In this document: piece after piece, positions 44,407 through 52,622 of the stretch
Layout: every line of letters begins with the position of its first letter
Numbering within the stretch: position 1 is the first letter of the stretch
DNA from: Equibacterium sp963662035
GTDB taxonomy: Bacteria > Bacteroidota > Bacteroidia > Bacteroidales > UBA932
Assembly (NCBI GenBank): GCA_963662035.1
Contig: CAVLDO010000010.1
Coordinates: 1-57,569, forward strand
Direction of reading: 5' to 3'
DNA length: 57,569 bases
Translations under genes and position numbers: made by a program
The notes under the pieces: generated by a model
Seen by the model: only the letters and a program-made list of their open reading frames with translations
Told to the model about the DNA's origin: nothing
The model's database searches: none

Positions 44407-44435
44407 CAACCATAAATTTTAAAGAATCTCTCAAA

Positions 44436-44984
44436 ATGGAGTCAGTCACAATCAACGGAAAGGAGTTCGTCCCCTATATTTCCAACGACAAAATCATGGA
44501 GGCGGTAAAAAATGTCGCTTCCAAACTCAACAAGGACTTTGAGGGGGTGGATACCGTTCCGGTGATGCTGTGCGTGCTCAACGGCTCGATAGTCTTCTGC
44601 GGGCATCTGCTGCCGCGTCTCAACTTCCCTCTTGAGATAGCCTCCATCAGGCTCTCCTCATACCAAGGGACAAAATCCACCGGCAAGATGCGCGAAATGA
44701 TGGGGCTTGACATTGACGTTACGGGGCGCACCGTGGTGATTGTGGAGGATATAGTGGACACAGGCTTCACCATAGAGAGCCTCGTGAGCAGGTTGAAGGA
44801 GCGGGGGGCGGCCGACATCAGGGTGTGCACGTTCTCCCTCAAGCGCGACGTATACAAGCTGGACTTCCCCATAGACTATGTGGCGATGGATCTGCCCGAG
44901 AAGTTCGTGGTGGGCTGGGGGCTGGACTATGACCAGCTGGGCCGCAATCTCGACGGGATCTATGTCCTTGCCGAGCAGGCATAA
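44436..44984 (+). CDS. hpt: Hypoxanthine phosphoribosyltransferase
   Basis: Purine salvage enzyme that joins hypoxanthine or guanine to PRPP. The 182-residue protein has LCVLNGSIVFCGHLL (about 45-59), SSYQGTKSTGKMR, the PRPP motif VEDIVDTG at 103-110, and the base-binding DLPEKFVVGWGLDYDQLGRNL near 153-173. The ATG at 44436 is the only one that starts the family core; upstream in-frame sequence belongs to the purE promoter region. It is divergent from purE, so purine synthesis and salvage share one intergenic region of 82 nt. No convincing plus-strand promoter was found. Confidence 0.94.
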   Translation: MESVTINGKEFVPYISNDKIMEAVKNVASKLNKDFEGVDTVPVMLCVLNGSIVFCGHLLPRLNFPLEIASIRLSSYQGTKSTGKMREMMGLDIDVTGRTVVIVEDIVDTGFTIESLVSRLKERGAADIRVCTFSLKRDVYKLDFPIDYVAMDLPEKFVVGWGLDYDQLGRNLDGIYVLAEQA

Positions 44985-45010
44985 TAATGGGCAAAACTAA
45001 AAAAACGCTT

Positions 45011-45583
45011 ATGAAATACTATGTACTTTTTGGCCCTCCCGGAGCCGGCAAGGGCACTTTCGCCAAGCTGCTGGTGCACAACCGAGGCTATTATCACATT
45101 TCTACCGGCGATCTGCTGCGCAAGGAGATCGCGGCCGGCACCCCGCTGGGGCGGCAGGCCAAGGATCTCATCGAGAAGGGCAATCTTGTGCCCGACGAGG
45201 TGGTGTGCGGTATGATCCGCAGCGAATTCGACTCCAACAGCGGCGTGCGCGGCTTTCTGCTGGACGGCTTTCCCCGCACCACGGCCCAGGCCGAGGCGCT
45301 GGACGAGATGCTTAAGGAGCGGGGCGCGGCCTTGGACCGCGTGGTCTCCATCTACATCAGCGACGCTGATGTGCGCAAGCGCATCAAGGGGCGCGCCTTA
45401 ATCGAGAACCGCGCCGACGATGCCGACGACCAGACCATCACCAACCGCATCAGAACCTACCACGAAAAAACTGAGCCCGTAATAAACTATTACAAGGCTC
45501 AGAATAAATATGTGGAGGTCATCACCGACCCGGACGGGTCCATCGAGGACAACTACGCCAAGGTAGCCGCCCTGATAGACTGA
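45011..45583 (+). CDS. adk: Adenylate kinase
   Basis: Keeps AMP, ADP and ATP in balance. The 190-residue protein has the P-loop GPPGAGKGT at 8-16, HISTGDLLRKEI near 36-47, GFLLDGFPRTTAQAEAL near 78-94 and a short lid with RADDADDQTITNRIRTYHEKTEP, the small-lid type. I start at ATG 45011 (MKYYVLFGPPG); an ATG at 44987, 2 nt after hpt, would add eight basic residues. In other Bacteroidota hpt-adk is followed by obgE, but here a convergent gene starts 6 nt after the stop with no terminator between. Confidence 0.95.
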   Translation: MKYYVLFGPPGAGKGTFAKLLVHNRGYYHISTGDLLRKEIAAGTPLGRQAKDLIEKGNLVPDEVVCGMIRSEFDSNSGVRGFLLDGFPRTTAQAEALDEMLKERGAALDRVVSIYISDADVRKRIKGRALIENRADDADDQTITNRIRTYHEKTEPVINYYKAQNKYVEVITDPDGSIEDNYAKVAALID

Positions 45584-45589
45584 TCCGTA

Positions 45590-47023
45590 TTATTTGTTGA
45601 CATCTATAACCGCGAAGAACTCGCCCCTCTTGAGCAGACGGTAGAGGTCTCCGTTGGGATAATCGAAGAGGAGGTACTGCAAAGTGGCCTCCTTAAATGA
45701 TTTCACGCTCCAGCTGCCGTACACGAACACGTGCCCGCAGTCGTCGGCCGACATTGACATTATCATCTTGGCAAAGCGGCCGTCCTGGTCTACCAGCGCG
45801 CCGTGGTCGGTGATGGCGTTGTGGTCGGCCCCTTCTGCAAGGGAGATGCTGCGCAGGTGCAGTCTGCGGTCTACATATCCGGGGCTGTCGGGGTCAACCT
45901 CACGCTCGTCTTCAGAGAAGAGGTTCCGCTCGTCTTCGAGGCTCTCGTACTGCACGAAGTAGAGGCGGTCGCCGCCCACCGCAGTCTGGAAGTAGTTGGA
46001 GCCGATGGCCGCAACCTGCTCGAAAGCCTCGCCGGAGGCGATGTCCTTGGAGGGGTCGAAGAGCCAGAGGTGCTCGTCGCCGCCCCCCAGGGCGCCCATC
46101 GTGAAGTAGCATTTGCTGCGGTCTTTGAGAGGGGAAATCCAGGTCCAGGCGCGCTGGGTGTCCTGGAATTCGCTCACGCGGGTGCCGTCTATCAGGCGGC
46201 CCTTGGGCAGGACGTCGCTGTATGTGGTGATCTTGTGCTCGTCGGGGCGGTAAACATAGAGGTTGCCGCAGTCGTCGGCATAGGAGTAGTTGCGCTTCCA
46301 GAGGGAGAACCACACGTTGCCGCCGCAATCCACATAGAACCAGAAGGAGGCGCCCAGCCGGCCGTCCACCACCTTGCCCAGATCCTCTTTCTCTCCGCTG
46401 GCAATATCGATGCTGTAGAGATGGCAGCCGTCGTTTTTATAGAGGTCTGCGGCGAAGGGCACCAGGAACACATACAGCTTGCCGCGGTCGGGGTCGACTC
46501 CGATTGCAGAGTAGATCGAGTAGCGGGGCTTCACTATCCCGAAGTCGCGCCAGGCGCCGGTGGCCAGCTCATAGCCGAACACGTGCGCGCCGGGGTAGGC
46601 CTCGATGCCCTCTTTCCAGTAGTTGGAGAGATGGGTGGTGAAGTAGAGCCAGCCATCACACTCCACTATGGGGCTGTGGATCTTGCCCTGCTGGAACGGC
46701 AGGTTCTGCTCGCCGCAGCGGTAGGTCATATCCTCCTCTATCATAGTGTGCTGATAGGTGCGGGGGTCAAACTTGTGGAATCCGGCGCCGTGGCTCTTGG
46801 AGTGCGTGGAAGATCCGAAGTAGCAGTTGCCGTCGCTTGCCACTGTCATTCCCTGCCACTGTCCGTCCCACTCCTTGCATATCTTGTTCATCGATATGGA
46901 GTAGATTTTGTGCTTCATCGCCTCTTGGTTTACTGTTGTTTCTTCTTTGGGGCCGCTTTGGCACGCAGCGCAGCAGGCAATTGCCGCCAAGGCCGCCGCA
47001 GCCGTGAATAATCTGCTTTTCAT
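45590..47023 (-). CDS. Beta-propeller-like lipoprotein, function unknown
   Basis: A 477-residue exported lipoprotein (signal peptide, then Cys17/18/21 as possible anchors in IACCAAC). The mature part is a series of about seven similar beta segments, each with an aromatic YF/YV/WF pair: GNCYFGSSTH, GWLYFTTHL, GKLYVFLV, GNVWFSLWK, GNLYVYRPD, DEHLWLFDP, DRLYFVQY, GHVFVYGSW. This suits a seven-bladed propeller. GKIHSPIVECDGWLYFTTH recalls propellers in secreted sugar-binding or lyase-like proteins, but no catalytic motif can be named. It follows the large secreted gene by 4 nt and must act with it. The Trp-rich, Asp-rich blades would suit binding a polysaccharide or peptide, as inference. Confidence 0.6.
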   Translation of the reverse strand: MKSRLFTAAAALAAIACCAACQSGPKEETTVNQEAMKHKIYSISMNKICKEWDGQWQGMTVASDGNCYFGSSTHSKSHGAGFHKFDPRTYQHTMIEEDMTYRCGEQNLPFQQGKIHSPIVECDGWLYFTTHLSNYWKEGIEAYPGAHVFGYELATGAWRDFGIVKPRYSIYSAIGVDPDRGKLYVFLVPFAADLYKNDGCHLYSIDIASGEKEDLGKVVDGRLGASFWFYVDCGGNVWFSLWKRNYSYADDCGNLYVYRPDEHKITTYSDVLPKGRLIDGTRVSEFQDTQRAWTWISPLKDRSKCYFTMGALGGGDEHLWLFDPSKDIASGEAFEQVAAIGSNYFQTAVGGDRLYFVQYESLEDERNLFSEDEREVDPDSPGYVDRRLHLRSISLAEGADHNAITDHGALVDQDGRFAKMIMSMSADDCGHVFVYGSWSVKSFKEATLQYLLFDYPNGDLYRLLKRGEFFAVIDVNK

Positions 47024-47027
47024 AATG

Positions 47028-49697
47028 TTATTTTTGGGTTTCTGTAATCAGATTGCGCTCTCTCAGGGCCTCGATGCCCTCCTGATAGGGACCGCCCGCC
47101 GCCCACATATAATAAGAGAAATAGGTGGTGTTGTGGCGGAAAACATCCAGCCAAGTCTGCAGCTCGCAGTAGTAGAAGCGGGTGTCGCGGTTGCGGGGGT
47201 GGTTGTGCCACATATGCAGGGTAAAGGGCTGGTCCACGGGAAACGCCCCGGCAAAGTAGAGATCCTCCACGGTGTCGTAGTCCACATTCCACCCCTGTAC
47301 AGGGTAGAGGAATTTGCCCCAGTAGTCGTCGCGCCGCATAGTGTACTCTCCAAGGCCTTCAGCCTCGGGCACAATCACGCGGTCCTGCTCGTCGTGGGCC
47401 TTGCCCACCTCCAGAATCGGCTGGGGGCCGAGCACATTGAATTCGGGGTTTACCATATCCAGCGCAAAGCGGATGCCCAGCAGCGGGGTGTCTCCGTAGA
47501 GGGTGAAGCGCTTCTCCACTATGTTGCCGTAGAAGTCGGCGCGCATCACCACTTCGCCGCAGTCGCCACCGGCCTTCACAATCTCGGCGTCAAACACCTC
47601 GTGGGTCTCCACGCTGGCCTGTCCCAGGAAATCCTCAAAGCCGCCGTAGGGCCAGAAGTTGCGACGGCGGTAGGGGCGGTCGGTGTCGTAGGGCAGCTCG
47701 GGCCAGTTTTTGAACAGAACATTGTCGTCCTTGCTCTTAACATAATATTCTATCACACGGGCGCCGATGGCAAGCAGGGTGACCCGCACGCTGGCGTTCT
47801 CCATAATATATTCGTCGATTCCATCGCCGTCGGTGTCCTCGCGGCGCACGCTCACGCCGCTGTTCTCGCCGCCGATGCCCAGCTGGGTTGTGGCGCAGAT
47901 TCCCATCGCCTCTGCCGTGGCGGTGTAGCTGCCCTCGGGGAGCTTGAGGTCAAAGACCAGCTTGCCCGATTCGGCCTTGCCCAGGGTGAGGCTCTGCGAG
48001 AGGACTGCCACAGGCTCCCCGGGGGCCTCTTTTTTTGCCACCGATACTTTCACCTCTATCGGCTTTTGTGCTCCTGTGATGTTGAATACCGACACGGGGA
48101 ACTCGCAGCTATGGCTTGTGCCGTAGAGCAGGCGGTGGGTCGCCACGGCCTGGGGCATATCCAGCTCGGCAATCACCTTTTTGGATGATTTGCCCCAGTC
48201 GTAGCCCACAACGATCGGGCTTCTACGGCCCATTGCGCTCTCCTGCAGCGAGAGTTCTATCTCAAGATGCCTAACCCCTGAAGCGGGGACGGTGACCTGC
48301 TGCGGGATGCTGCCCGATGCGGCCACCCCTGCGGGGAATCCCAGGGAAAAGGCGCCCTTCTTGGCACAGTCGTCCATATTGGCCAGATCCACCTTGAGGG
48401 TGGTTCCCTCTACATACGCCTTGATGCTGACGCGGTCTGCGAAGCAGTCCCCGATCCATTCGCTGTCCAGCATAAGCATCTGCACGGGGCGGCGGAAGCT
48501 CTCGGGGCCGATGAGCACGCCCCCCTTCTCCATACCTACGGCGCGGCGCTCCATAATGGCGCTCCACATCGCCTTGCGGCTGAAAGGCTCCCCCTTGGGT
48601 ACAAAGAGTATCATACAGTTTTCCGCGCCGTCTGCCAACTTGCCGGTCTCAAGGGCGAAAGGCTTGCTGCAGGTGTCAATCTTGGGCTCGTAGCCGGGCT
48701 GCGCCAGCAGACCGTCGTAAAGATCATACCCTGTGCCGGCAAAGTCGCCGATATCGGCCACGGGGCGGAACAGGTAGCCGTGGCGCGCATCGCGCTCCTT
48801 GGCGTAGAGCTGCATATCGTCGTTCATCAGCTGCTCCTGGAATCCGTCCCAGTTGTCGCAGTCGTAGAGGGTGTGGGCTCCCACGGCAGCCTCCACAATG
48901 TGGCCCATATCATCGATCCAGCGGTCCAAGTCGGCTTTGCCAAGCCGCTCGTATTCTCCGGAGAACACAAACCAGCTGTTGCCCTCGTCCATGCCTGCGG
49001 CAATCACCTCCAGCGGGGTGCCGGGCTGGCAGGTTACCGTGCGGTAGTCGGTGCCTACGGCAAACCAGCCCCGCTTGAGGTCGTAGCTCTTTATCAGGTT
49101 CACGGTCTGCTCCACAAGGCTGGCGAAGCGTGCCAGGTCTTCGCCGCGGCCCACCGCCACAAACAGCTTGCTGCGCCCCTTGCTCAACACAAAGGCGTCA
49201 AGCGGGTTCTTAAGGCCGCCGCGTGTCTGGTAACTGGGGGCCTGGGGCAGAGTCACGCTCCCCTTAGAGGCGAGCCTGCCGCCCAGTTCGGAGTCTCTGC
49301 GGGCAAGCACCAGAACATTGCCGCCCGCCTTGAGCGCCTCCTTGAGAGTGGGCTCGTCGGGGTCGGTGAGGGTTGTGTAGGGAGCGGATGCCAGGGCGTT
49401 GATGAAGCCCTCCTCCATCTGCAGACCTGTCAGTCCAAGGTCGGTGGCGATGTCCCGCCGCGCCTGGGCAAACATCTTTTCGGCATCGGGCACGGTTATC
49501 TTGTAGAGATTGCCGTAGCGCATCTGCTTGAAGTAGATGCTGTTCCACCAGTTTGTGTAGCCGCTCCATTCAAAGCTGCTCTCGGTGCCGCGCACGGGTG
49601 TTCTTGAGGCCTGACGGTAGCCTTTGAGAAAGCCGTCGCCGCAGAAGGCGCCGGTCGCTGCCAGCAGAGCGATGCAGATGGTAAGGATTCTTTTCAT
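47028..49697 (-). CDS. Large secreted protein of unknown function
   Basis: An 889-residue protein with a signal peptide (MKRILTICIALLAATGAFCG). Three parts are visible: an N-terminal region (about 25-300) with YTNWWNSIYFKQMRYGNLYKI and later DRWIDDMGHIVEAAVGAH; a middle part (about 300-610) of beta-rich sequence; and a C-terminal part (about 620-889) opening with the Ca2+-loop-like DTDGDGIDE (621-629), then YRRRNFWPYGGFEDF (676-690), GPQPILEVG and LHMWHNHP (827-834). The last part has the flavour of mutarotase-like beta-sandwiches that bind carbohydrates. No family was recognised. A weak -7 element (TATCTTTA) lies 21 nt upstream. Confidence 0.6.
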   Translation of the reverse strand: MKRILTICIALLAATGAFCGDGFLKGYRQASRTPVRGTESSFEWSGYTNWWNSIYFKQMRYGNLYKITVPDAEKMFAQARRDIATDLGLTGLQMEEGFINALASAPYTTLTDPDEPTLKEALKAGGNVLVLARRDSELGGRLASKGSVTLPQAPSYQTRGGLKNPLDAFVLSKGRSKLFVAVGRGEDLARFASLVEQTVNLIKSYDLKRGWFAVGTDYRTVTCQPGTPLEVIAAGMDEGNSWFVFSGEYERLGKADLDRWIDDMGHIVEAAVGAHTLYDCDNWDGFQEQLMNDDMQLYAKERDARHGYLFRPVADIGDFAGTGYDLYDGLLAQPGYEPKIDTCSKPFALETGKLADGAENCMILFVPKGEPFSRKAMWSAIMERRAVGMEKGGVLIGPESFRRPVQMLMLDSEWIGDCFADRVSIKAYVEGTTLKVDLANMDDCAKKGAFSLGFPAGVAASGSIPQQVTVPASGVRHLEIELSLQESAMGRRSPIVVGYDWGKSSKKVIAELDMPQAVATHRLLYGTSHSCEFPVSVFNITGAQKPIEVKVSVAKKEAPGEPVAVLSQSLTLGKAESGKLVFDLKLPEGSYTATAEAMGICATTQLGIGGENSGVSVRREDTDGDGIDEYIMENASVRVTLLAIGARVIEYYVKSKDDNVLFKNWPELPYDTDRPYRRRNFWPYGGFEDFLGQASVETHEVFDAEIVKAGGDCGEVVMRADFYGNIVEKRFTLYGDTPLLGIRFALDMVNPEFNVLGPQPILEVGKAHDEQDRVIVPEAEGLGEYTMRRDDYWGKFLYPVQGWNVDYDTVEDLYFAGAFPVDQPFTLHMWHNHPRNRDTRFYYCELQTWLDVFRHNTTYFSYYMWAAGGPYQEGIEALRERNLITETQK

Positions 49698-49717
49698 TTC
49701 TTGATGATTTTGCGCCG

Positions 49718-49725
49718 TAAAGATA
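49718..49725 (-). promoter_or_regulatory. Weak -7 element before the large secreted gene
   Basis: TATCTTTA differs from TAnnTTTG in the last base and lies 21 nt before the ATG. No -33 at the right distance, so transcription may also come from readthrough of the upstream terminator. Confidence 0.25.
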
Positions 49726-49732
49726 GCAAAAC

Positions 49733-49774
49733 TGCAAAAACAATGGCGACCCCTTCCCGAAGGAAGGAGCCGCC
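49733..49774 (-). terminator. Rho-independent terminator of the outer-membrane barrel gene
   Basis: GGCGGCTCCTTCC (49774-49762) pairs over 13 bp, two of them G-U, with GGAAGGGGTCGCC (49757-49745) around a stable TTCG tetraloop. ATTGTTTTTGC follows. It lies 24 nt after the barrel gene stop. Confidence 0.85.
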
Positions 49775-49798
49775 AAAATCGGAAATATCAAATATGGT

Positions 49799-50425
49799 TT
49801 AGAAAACGTATGCAATGCCTGCGGTGAGGCGGTTGCGGTGCAGGGACACGTTGTCGCTTGAGTAGCGGTTGACCAGACCCCAGTCGTAACCGACATTCAC
49901 GCGGAACATATTCATAAGCTCGGCGCCGATGCCGCCGCCAAGCATCACGTCAAAACGGGCGTAGTCGTAATCATCGTCGTAGTTGTTGATAGTTTCGCTG
50001 CCGCCGCCCAGGATGGTGCTTACAGTGTACTTGGTGTTGGATGCGATGCCGACATTGGCTGTGGGGCCCGCATATACGAAGAGTTTGAAGTCGGGGGTGA
50101 AGTTCATCGCATAGCTTACGTGGAAGGGTACATTTACATAGTGCTCCTTAACGGTGGCGTCAGATTTGGCGATGCCCCAGTTGATGCCTTCGCTTGAGGA
50201 GAGGAACTCATAGTAGATACCGGGGTTGAAGCTCAGGCCGGGAGCGAGCTCCGCCTTGTAGTTGACACCTACATAGAAGCCGTTTGCGCTGGTGGATGTA
50301 GAGTTGCTGTTGATTTTGGTGGTCGCGGTGGAGTTTACATAACCTGCGCCGAATGACTGGGCGAAAGCCTGAGAGCCGACGAGCAGAAGCATAGCCGCTG
50401 CTACAGTTTTAACTAAATTTTTCAT
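49799..50425 (-). CDS. Small outer-membrane beta-barrel protein
   Basis: A 208-residue protein with a signal peptide ending SQAFAQ (about 1-23), then alternating amphipathic beta strands (GFYVGVNYKAELAPGLSFNPGIYYEF, HVSYAMNFTPDFKLFVYAGPTANVGI, FDVMLGGGIGAELMNMFRVNVGYDWGL) and a terminal aromatic residue in IAYVF that the BAM machinery recognises. It fits the porin_5/OmpX-like small barrels of eight strands. A negatively charged loop (NYDDDYDYARFD) is in the middle. It is a single gene with its own promoter and terminator. Function unknown. Confidence 0.8.
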   Translation of the reverse strand: MKNLVKTVAAAMLLLVGSQAFAQSFGAGYVNSTATTKINSNSTSTSANGFYVGVNYKAELAPGLSFNPGIYYEFLSSSEGINWGIAKSDATVKEHYVNVPFHVSYAMNFTPDFKLFVYAGPTANVGIASNTKYTVSTILGGGSETINNYDDDYDYARFDVMLGGGIGAELMNMFRVNVGYDWGLVNRYSSDNVSLHRNRLTAGIAYVF

Positions 50426-50450
50426 CTGATTAAAAAATTTTAAATGTTGA

Positions 50451-50482
50451 TAAAGTTATAAATTGTAAATAAGTAGTTCAAA
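50451..50482 (-). promoter_or_regulatory. Promoter of the outer-membrane barrel gene
   Basis: TTTG (50482-50479) and TAACTTTA (50458-50451) are spaced by 20 nt, close to the Bacteroidota consensus, with one mismatch in the -7. The ATG is 26 nt downstream. Confidence 0.6.
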
Positions 50483-50486
50483 CTAC
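50473..50486. promoter_or_regulatory. Palindrome over the -33 element (candidate operator)
   Basis: GTAGTTCAAACTAC is a perfect inverted repeat with 6-bp arms and a 2-nt centre, lying across the -33 element of the barrel gene. A dimeric repressor bound here would block the promoter. Confidence 0.45.
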
Positions 50487-50508
50487 GGAGCAAATCTTCT
50501 CCAAAGAG

Positions 50509-50579
50509 TATGCCAGTGCGTAAAAATAGTAATTATTGTGGCATTTTTGCAATATGGCGCAGTGTTTTTGTCTGGCATA
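50509..50579. repeat. Inverted repeat TATGCCAG/CTGGCATA
   Basis: TATGCCAG at 50509-50516 and CTGGCATA at 50572-50579 are perfect 8-bp inverted copies 55 nt apart in the 207-nt region between the barrel gene and tetR. The role is unknown; a split operator or a long stem in RNA are options. The rest of this intergenic stretch shows no ORF. Confidence 0.35.
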
Positions 50580-50600
50580 GTTCTTGAAGTCGACACGGCT

Positions 50601-50626
50601 GTTCAACAAAATTGTTCAACAAGATT
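50601..50626 (+). promoter_or_regulatory. Tandem 13-bp repeat before tetR (candidate operator)
   Basis: GTTCAACAAAATT (50601-50613) is followed at once by GTTCAACAAGATT (50614-50626), 12 of 13 identical. Each copy lies within a small palindrome of the form TTGTT-C-AACAA (the first copy with one mismatch). The repeat ends 6 nt before the tetR ATG, the usual position of an autorepressor operator. Confidence 0.55.
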
Positions 50627-50632
50627 GTCTAT

Positions 50633-51262
50633 ATGGAGAAACCCAATGACACGGCCGCCAAAATTCTCAAGGCGGCGGAAGATGAATTCATAGAGAATGG
50701 CTTCGGCAAGGCCAGAATGCTCTCGATCGCCGCCAAGGCGGGGGTGAGCCACTCGATGCTGCATTATTACTTCCGTTCCAAGGAAGAGTTGTTCAAAAAG
50801 ATATTCGGAGAGAAGATTCACCGCATCACCGATATGATAGATACTCTGGATCTGGAAGGGTCCGACTTTACGGAAGTGGTGCGGCAGTTTGTATGCAATC
50901 AGTTTGACCTTATGCGCTCCGAAAGCAAATTCGTGCTCTTTGTGATGCGGGAGGTGCTCTGCAACAGGGAGAACCTCTCCGAGGTGGTGGCGGTGGCCGC
51001 GCCCGCCGTGAAAGACCATTACCGCAAATTCAATGAGAGGCTCGGTGCCGAAGTGTCTGCCGGCAGAATCCGCGACATCGACCTCCACGACCTGATTGCC
51101 GATGTGGTGTCGATAAATCTCTGCTCCATTCCGGCAGCGATGATTTTCAACCAGCTGGATCCGGCGGCCGATATGGACGCCTATTACAGGCAGCGCCGCA
51201 GCAGCAACGCCGATTTCATAGTGGCGGCGTTAAGGCCTTCAGGCAAGTCAGACAACAAATAA
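50633..51262 (+). CDS. TetR-family transcriptional repressor of the export operon
   Basis: A 209-residue regulator with an N-terminal TetR helix-turn-helix (about 8-54, AAKILKAAEDEFIENGFGKARMLSIAAKAGVSHSMLHYYFRSKEELF read as a whole, with the recognition helix near HSMLHYYF) and a mostly helical ligand-binding part. The ATG at 50633 is used; an upstream TTG would sit inside the repeat. It is 12 nt before the TolC-like gene, so it controls its own operon, probably sensing the exported compound. Confidence 0.88.
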   Translation: MEKPNDTAAKILKAAEDEFIENGFGKARMLSIAAKAGVSHSMLHYYFRSKEELFKKIFGEKIHRITDMIDTLDLEGSDFTEVVRQFVCNQFDLMRSESKFVLFVMREVLCNRENLSEVVAVAAPAVKDHYRKFNERLGAEVSAGRIRDIDLHDLIADVVSINLCSIPAAMIFNQLDPAADMDAYYRQRRSSNADFIVAALRPSGKSDNK

Positions 51263-51274
51263 AGTGGATATGAT

Positions 51275-52597
51275 ATGAAAAATGTTTTTGCAGTCATAAC
51301 AGTGGCGCTTCTGGCATCGGTGCAGCTTGCTGCGCAGCAGGGCCGGGGCAGTCTCACTATAGAGGAGTGCTATGGCGCGGCGGAGCGCAATTATCCGCTT
51401 GTGCGCCAGTACGGCCTGATAAACAAGGCGCGGGACTATACGCTGTCAAACGCAGCGCGCGCCTATCTGCCGCAGGTGACCCTCTCGGCCAAGGCCGGCT
51501 GGCAGTCCGATGTCACCAAGTTCAGCATAGACGATGAGAAGTATTCCCAGACCCCCTATGCGGCTATGATCAGCGCCGAAGATCTCAACGGCCTCTTTCC
51601 CACAATCAGCAAAGACCAGTACGGGGCGGCGCTGGAGGTGACCCAGACCATCTGGGACGGCGGTGTGGTCAAGGCACAGCGCACTGTCGCCAAGGCAGAG
51701 GCTCAGGCGCAGGAGAGCGAGCTGGACGCCAGCCTCTACGGCCTGCGGGAGAAGATAAACGAGCTCTACTTCGGCATTATTCTACTGGATGCCAATCTGG
51801 AGCAGTACGGCACTCTCATATCCAGACTCGAGACCAATCTGGAGCGGTTGGAGTCCTATAAAAATAATGGTGTAGTGGGGCAGGCCGATGTGGACGCCCT
51901 CAAAATCCACCTGCTCGATGCCAGGCAGCAGATTAGCGAGCTCTCTGGCAGCCGCGCAGCGTTTGTGAAGATGCTCTCGCTGCTCACCGGGCTGGAAATT
52001 GAGCCCGGATGCACCTTGCAGCGCCCTGCGGCCATAGAAAGCTTTGCCGAAGAGAACACCCGCCCCGAACTGGCGGCCTTCGATGCGCAGATAAGGCAGA
52101 TAGATGCCCAGAACGAGCTTATAAGCGCCTCGCTCACCCCCAAATTCGGCCTCTATGCCACCGGCGGCTATGGCCGTCCCGGCCTCAATATGCTGGACAA
52201 CAGCTTCCGGCCCTATTTTATGGGGGGCGTGAGAATGAGCTGGAACATCGGCAACTTCTACAACGCCAAGAGCAACCGCCAGCTGCTGGAGACCAAAAAG
52301 GCCTCTGCCGAGAGCCGTCGGGACGCTTTTCTGCTGAACACCGGCCTTGACAGCAGCCGCCGCAGCGGCGAAATCGAGACCCTGCGCGAGCTGATGCAGT
52401 ACGACGACGAAATAATCGCGCTGCGCGAGTCTCTCTTGCGCGCAAATGAGGCCAACATCGCGGAGGGAACCATCTCCGGCAGCGAACTTTCCGGCTTTAT
52501 GGACGACCTGCTGCGGGCCCGTCAGGTAAAGAATACCCACGAGGTCAAGCTGCTTATGGCAATGTATAATCTGGCGTATGTCCGGGGAGAGAAATAA
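51275..52597 (+). CDS. TolC-family outer-membrane efflux protein
   Basis: Outer-membrane channel of a tripartite exporter, 440 residues. A signal peptide (about 1-20, ending QLAAQ) precedes two similar halves of long helices (coiled-coil segments with KAEAQAQESELDASLYGLREKINELYF and SGSRAAFVKMLSLLTGLE) and short beta strands (FGLYATGGYGRPG, FRPYFMGGVRMSWNIG). That arrangement is the OEP fold. It follows tetR and precedes the HlyD-like gene by 25 nt. Confidence 0.88.
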   Translation: MKNVFAVITVALLASVQLAAQQGRGSLTIEECYGAAERNYPLVRQYGLINKARDYTLSNAARAYLPQVTLSAKAGWQSDVTKFSIDDEKYSQTPYAAMISAEDLNGLFPTISKDQYGAALEVTQTIWDGGVVKAQRTVAKAEAQAQESELDASLYGLREKINELYFGIILLDANLEQYGTLISRLETNLERLESYKNNGVVGQADVDALKIHLLDARQQISELSGSRAAFVKMLSLLTGLEIEPGCTLQRPAAIESFAEENTRPELAAFDAQIRQIDAQNELISASLTPKFGLYATGGYGRPGLNMLDNSFRPYFMGGVRMSWNIGNFYNAKSNRQLLETKKASAESRRDAFLLNTGLDSSRRSGEIETLRELMQYDDEIIALRESLLRANEANIAEGTISGSELSGFMDDLLRARQVKNTHEVKLLMAMYNLAYVRGEK

Positions 52598-52622
52598 TCG
52601 AAAACAAATACCACGCAATACA

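Noticed and set aside
44386..44420. Promoter for hpt-adk on the plus strand
   Set aside because: TAAATTCG and TAAATTTT are near matches to the -7 element but neither has a -33 at the right distance.
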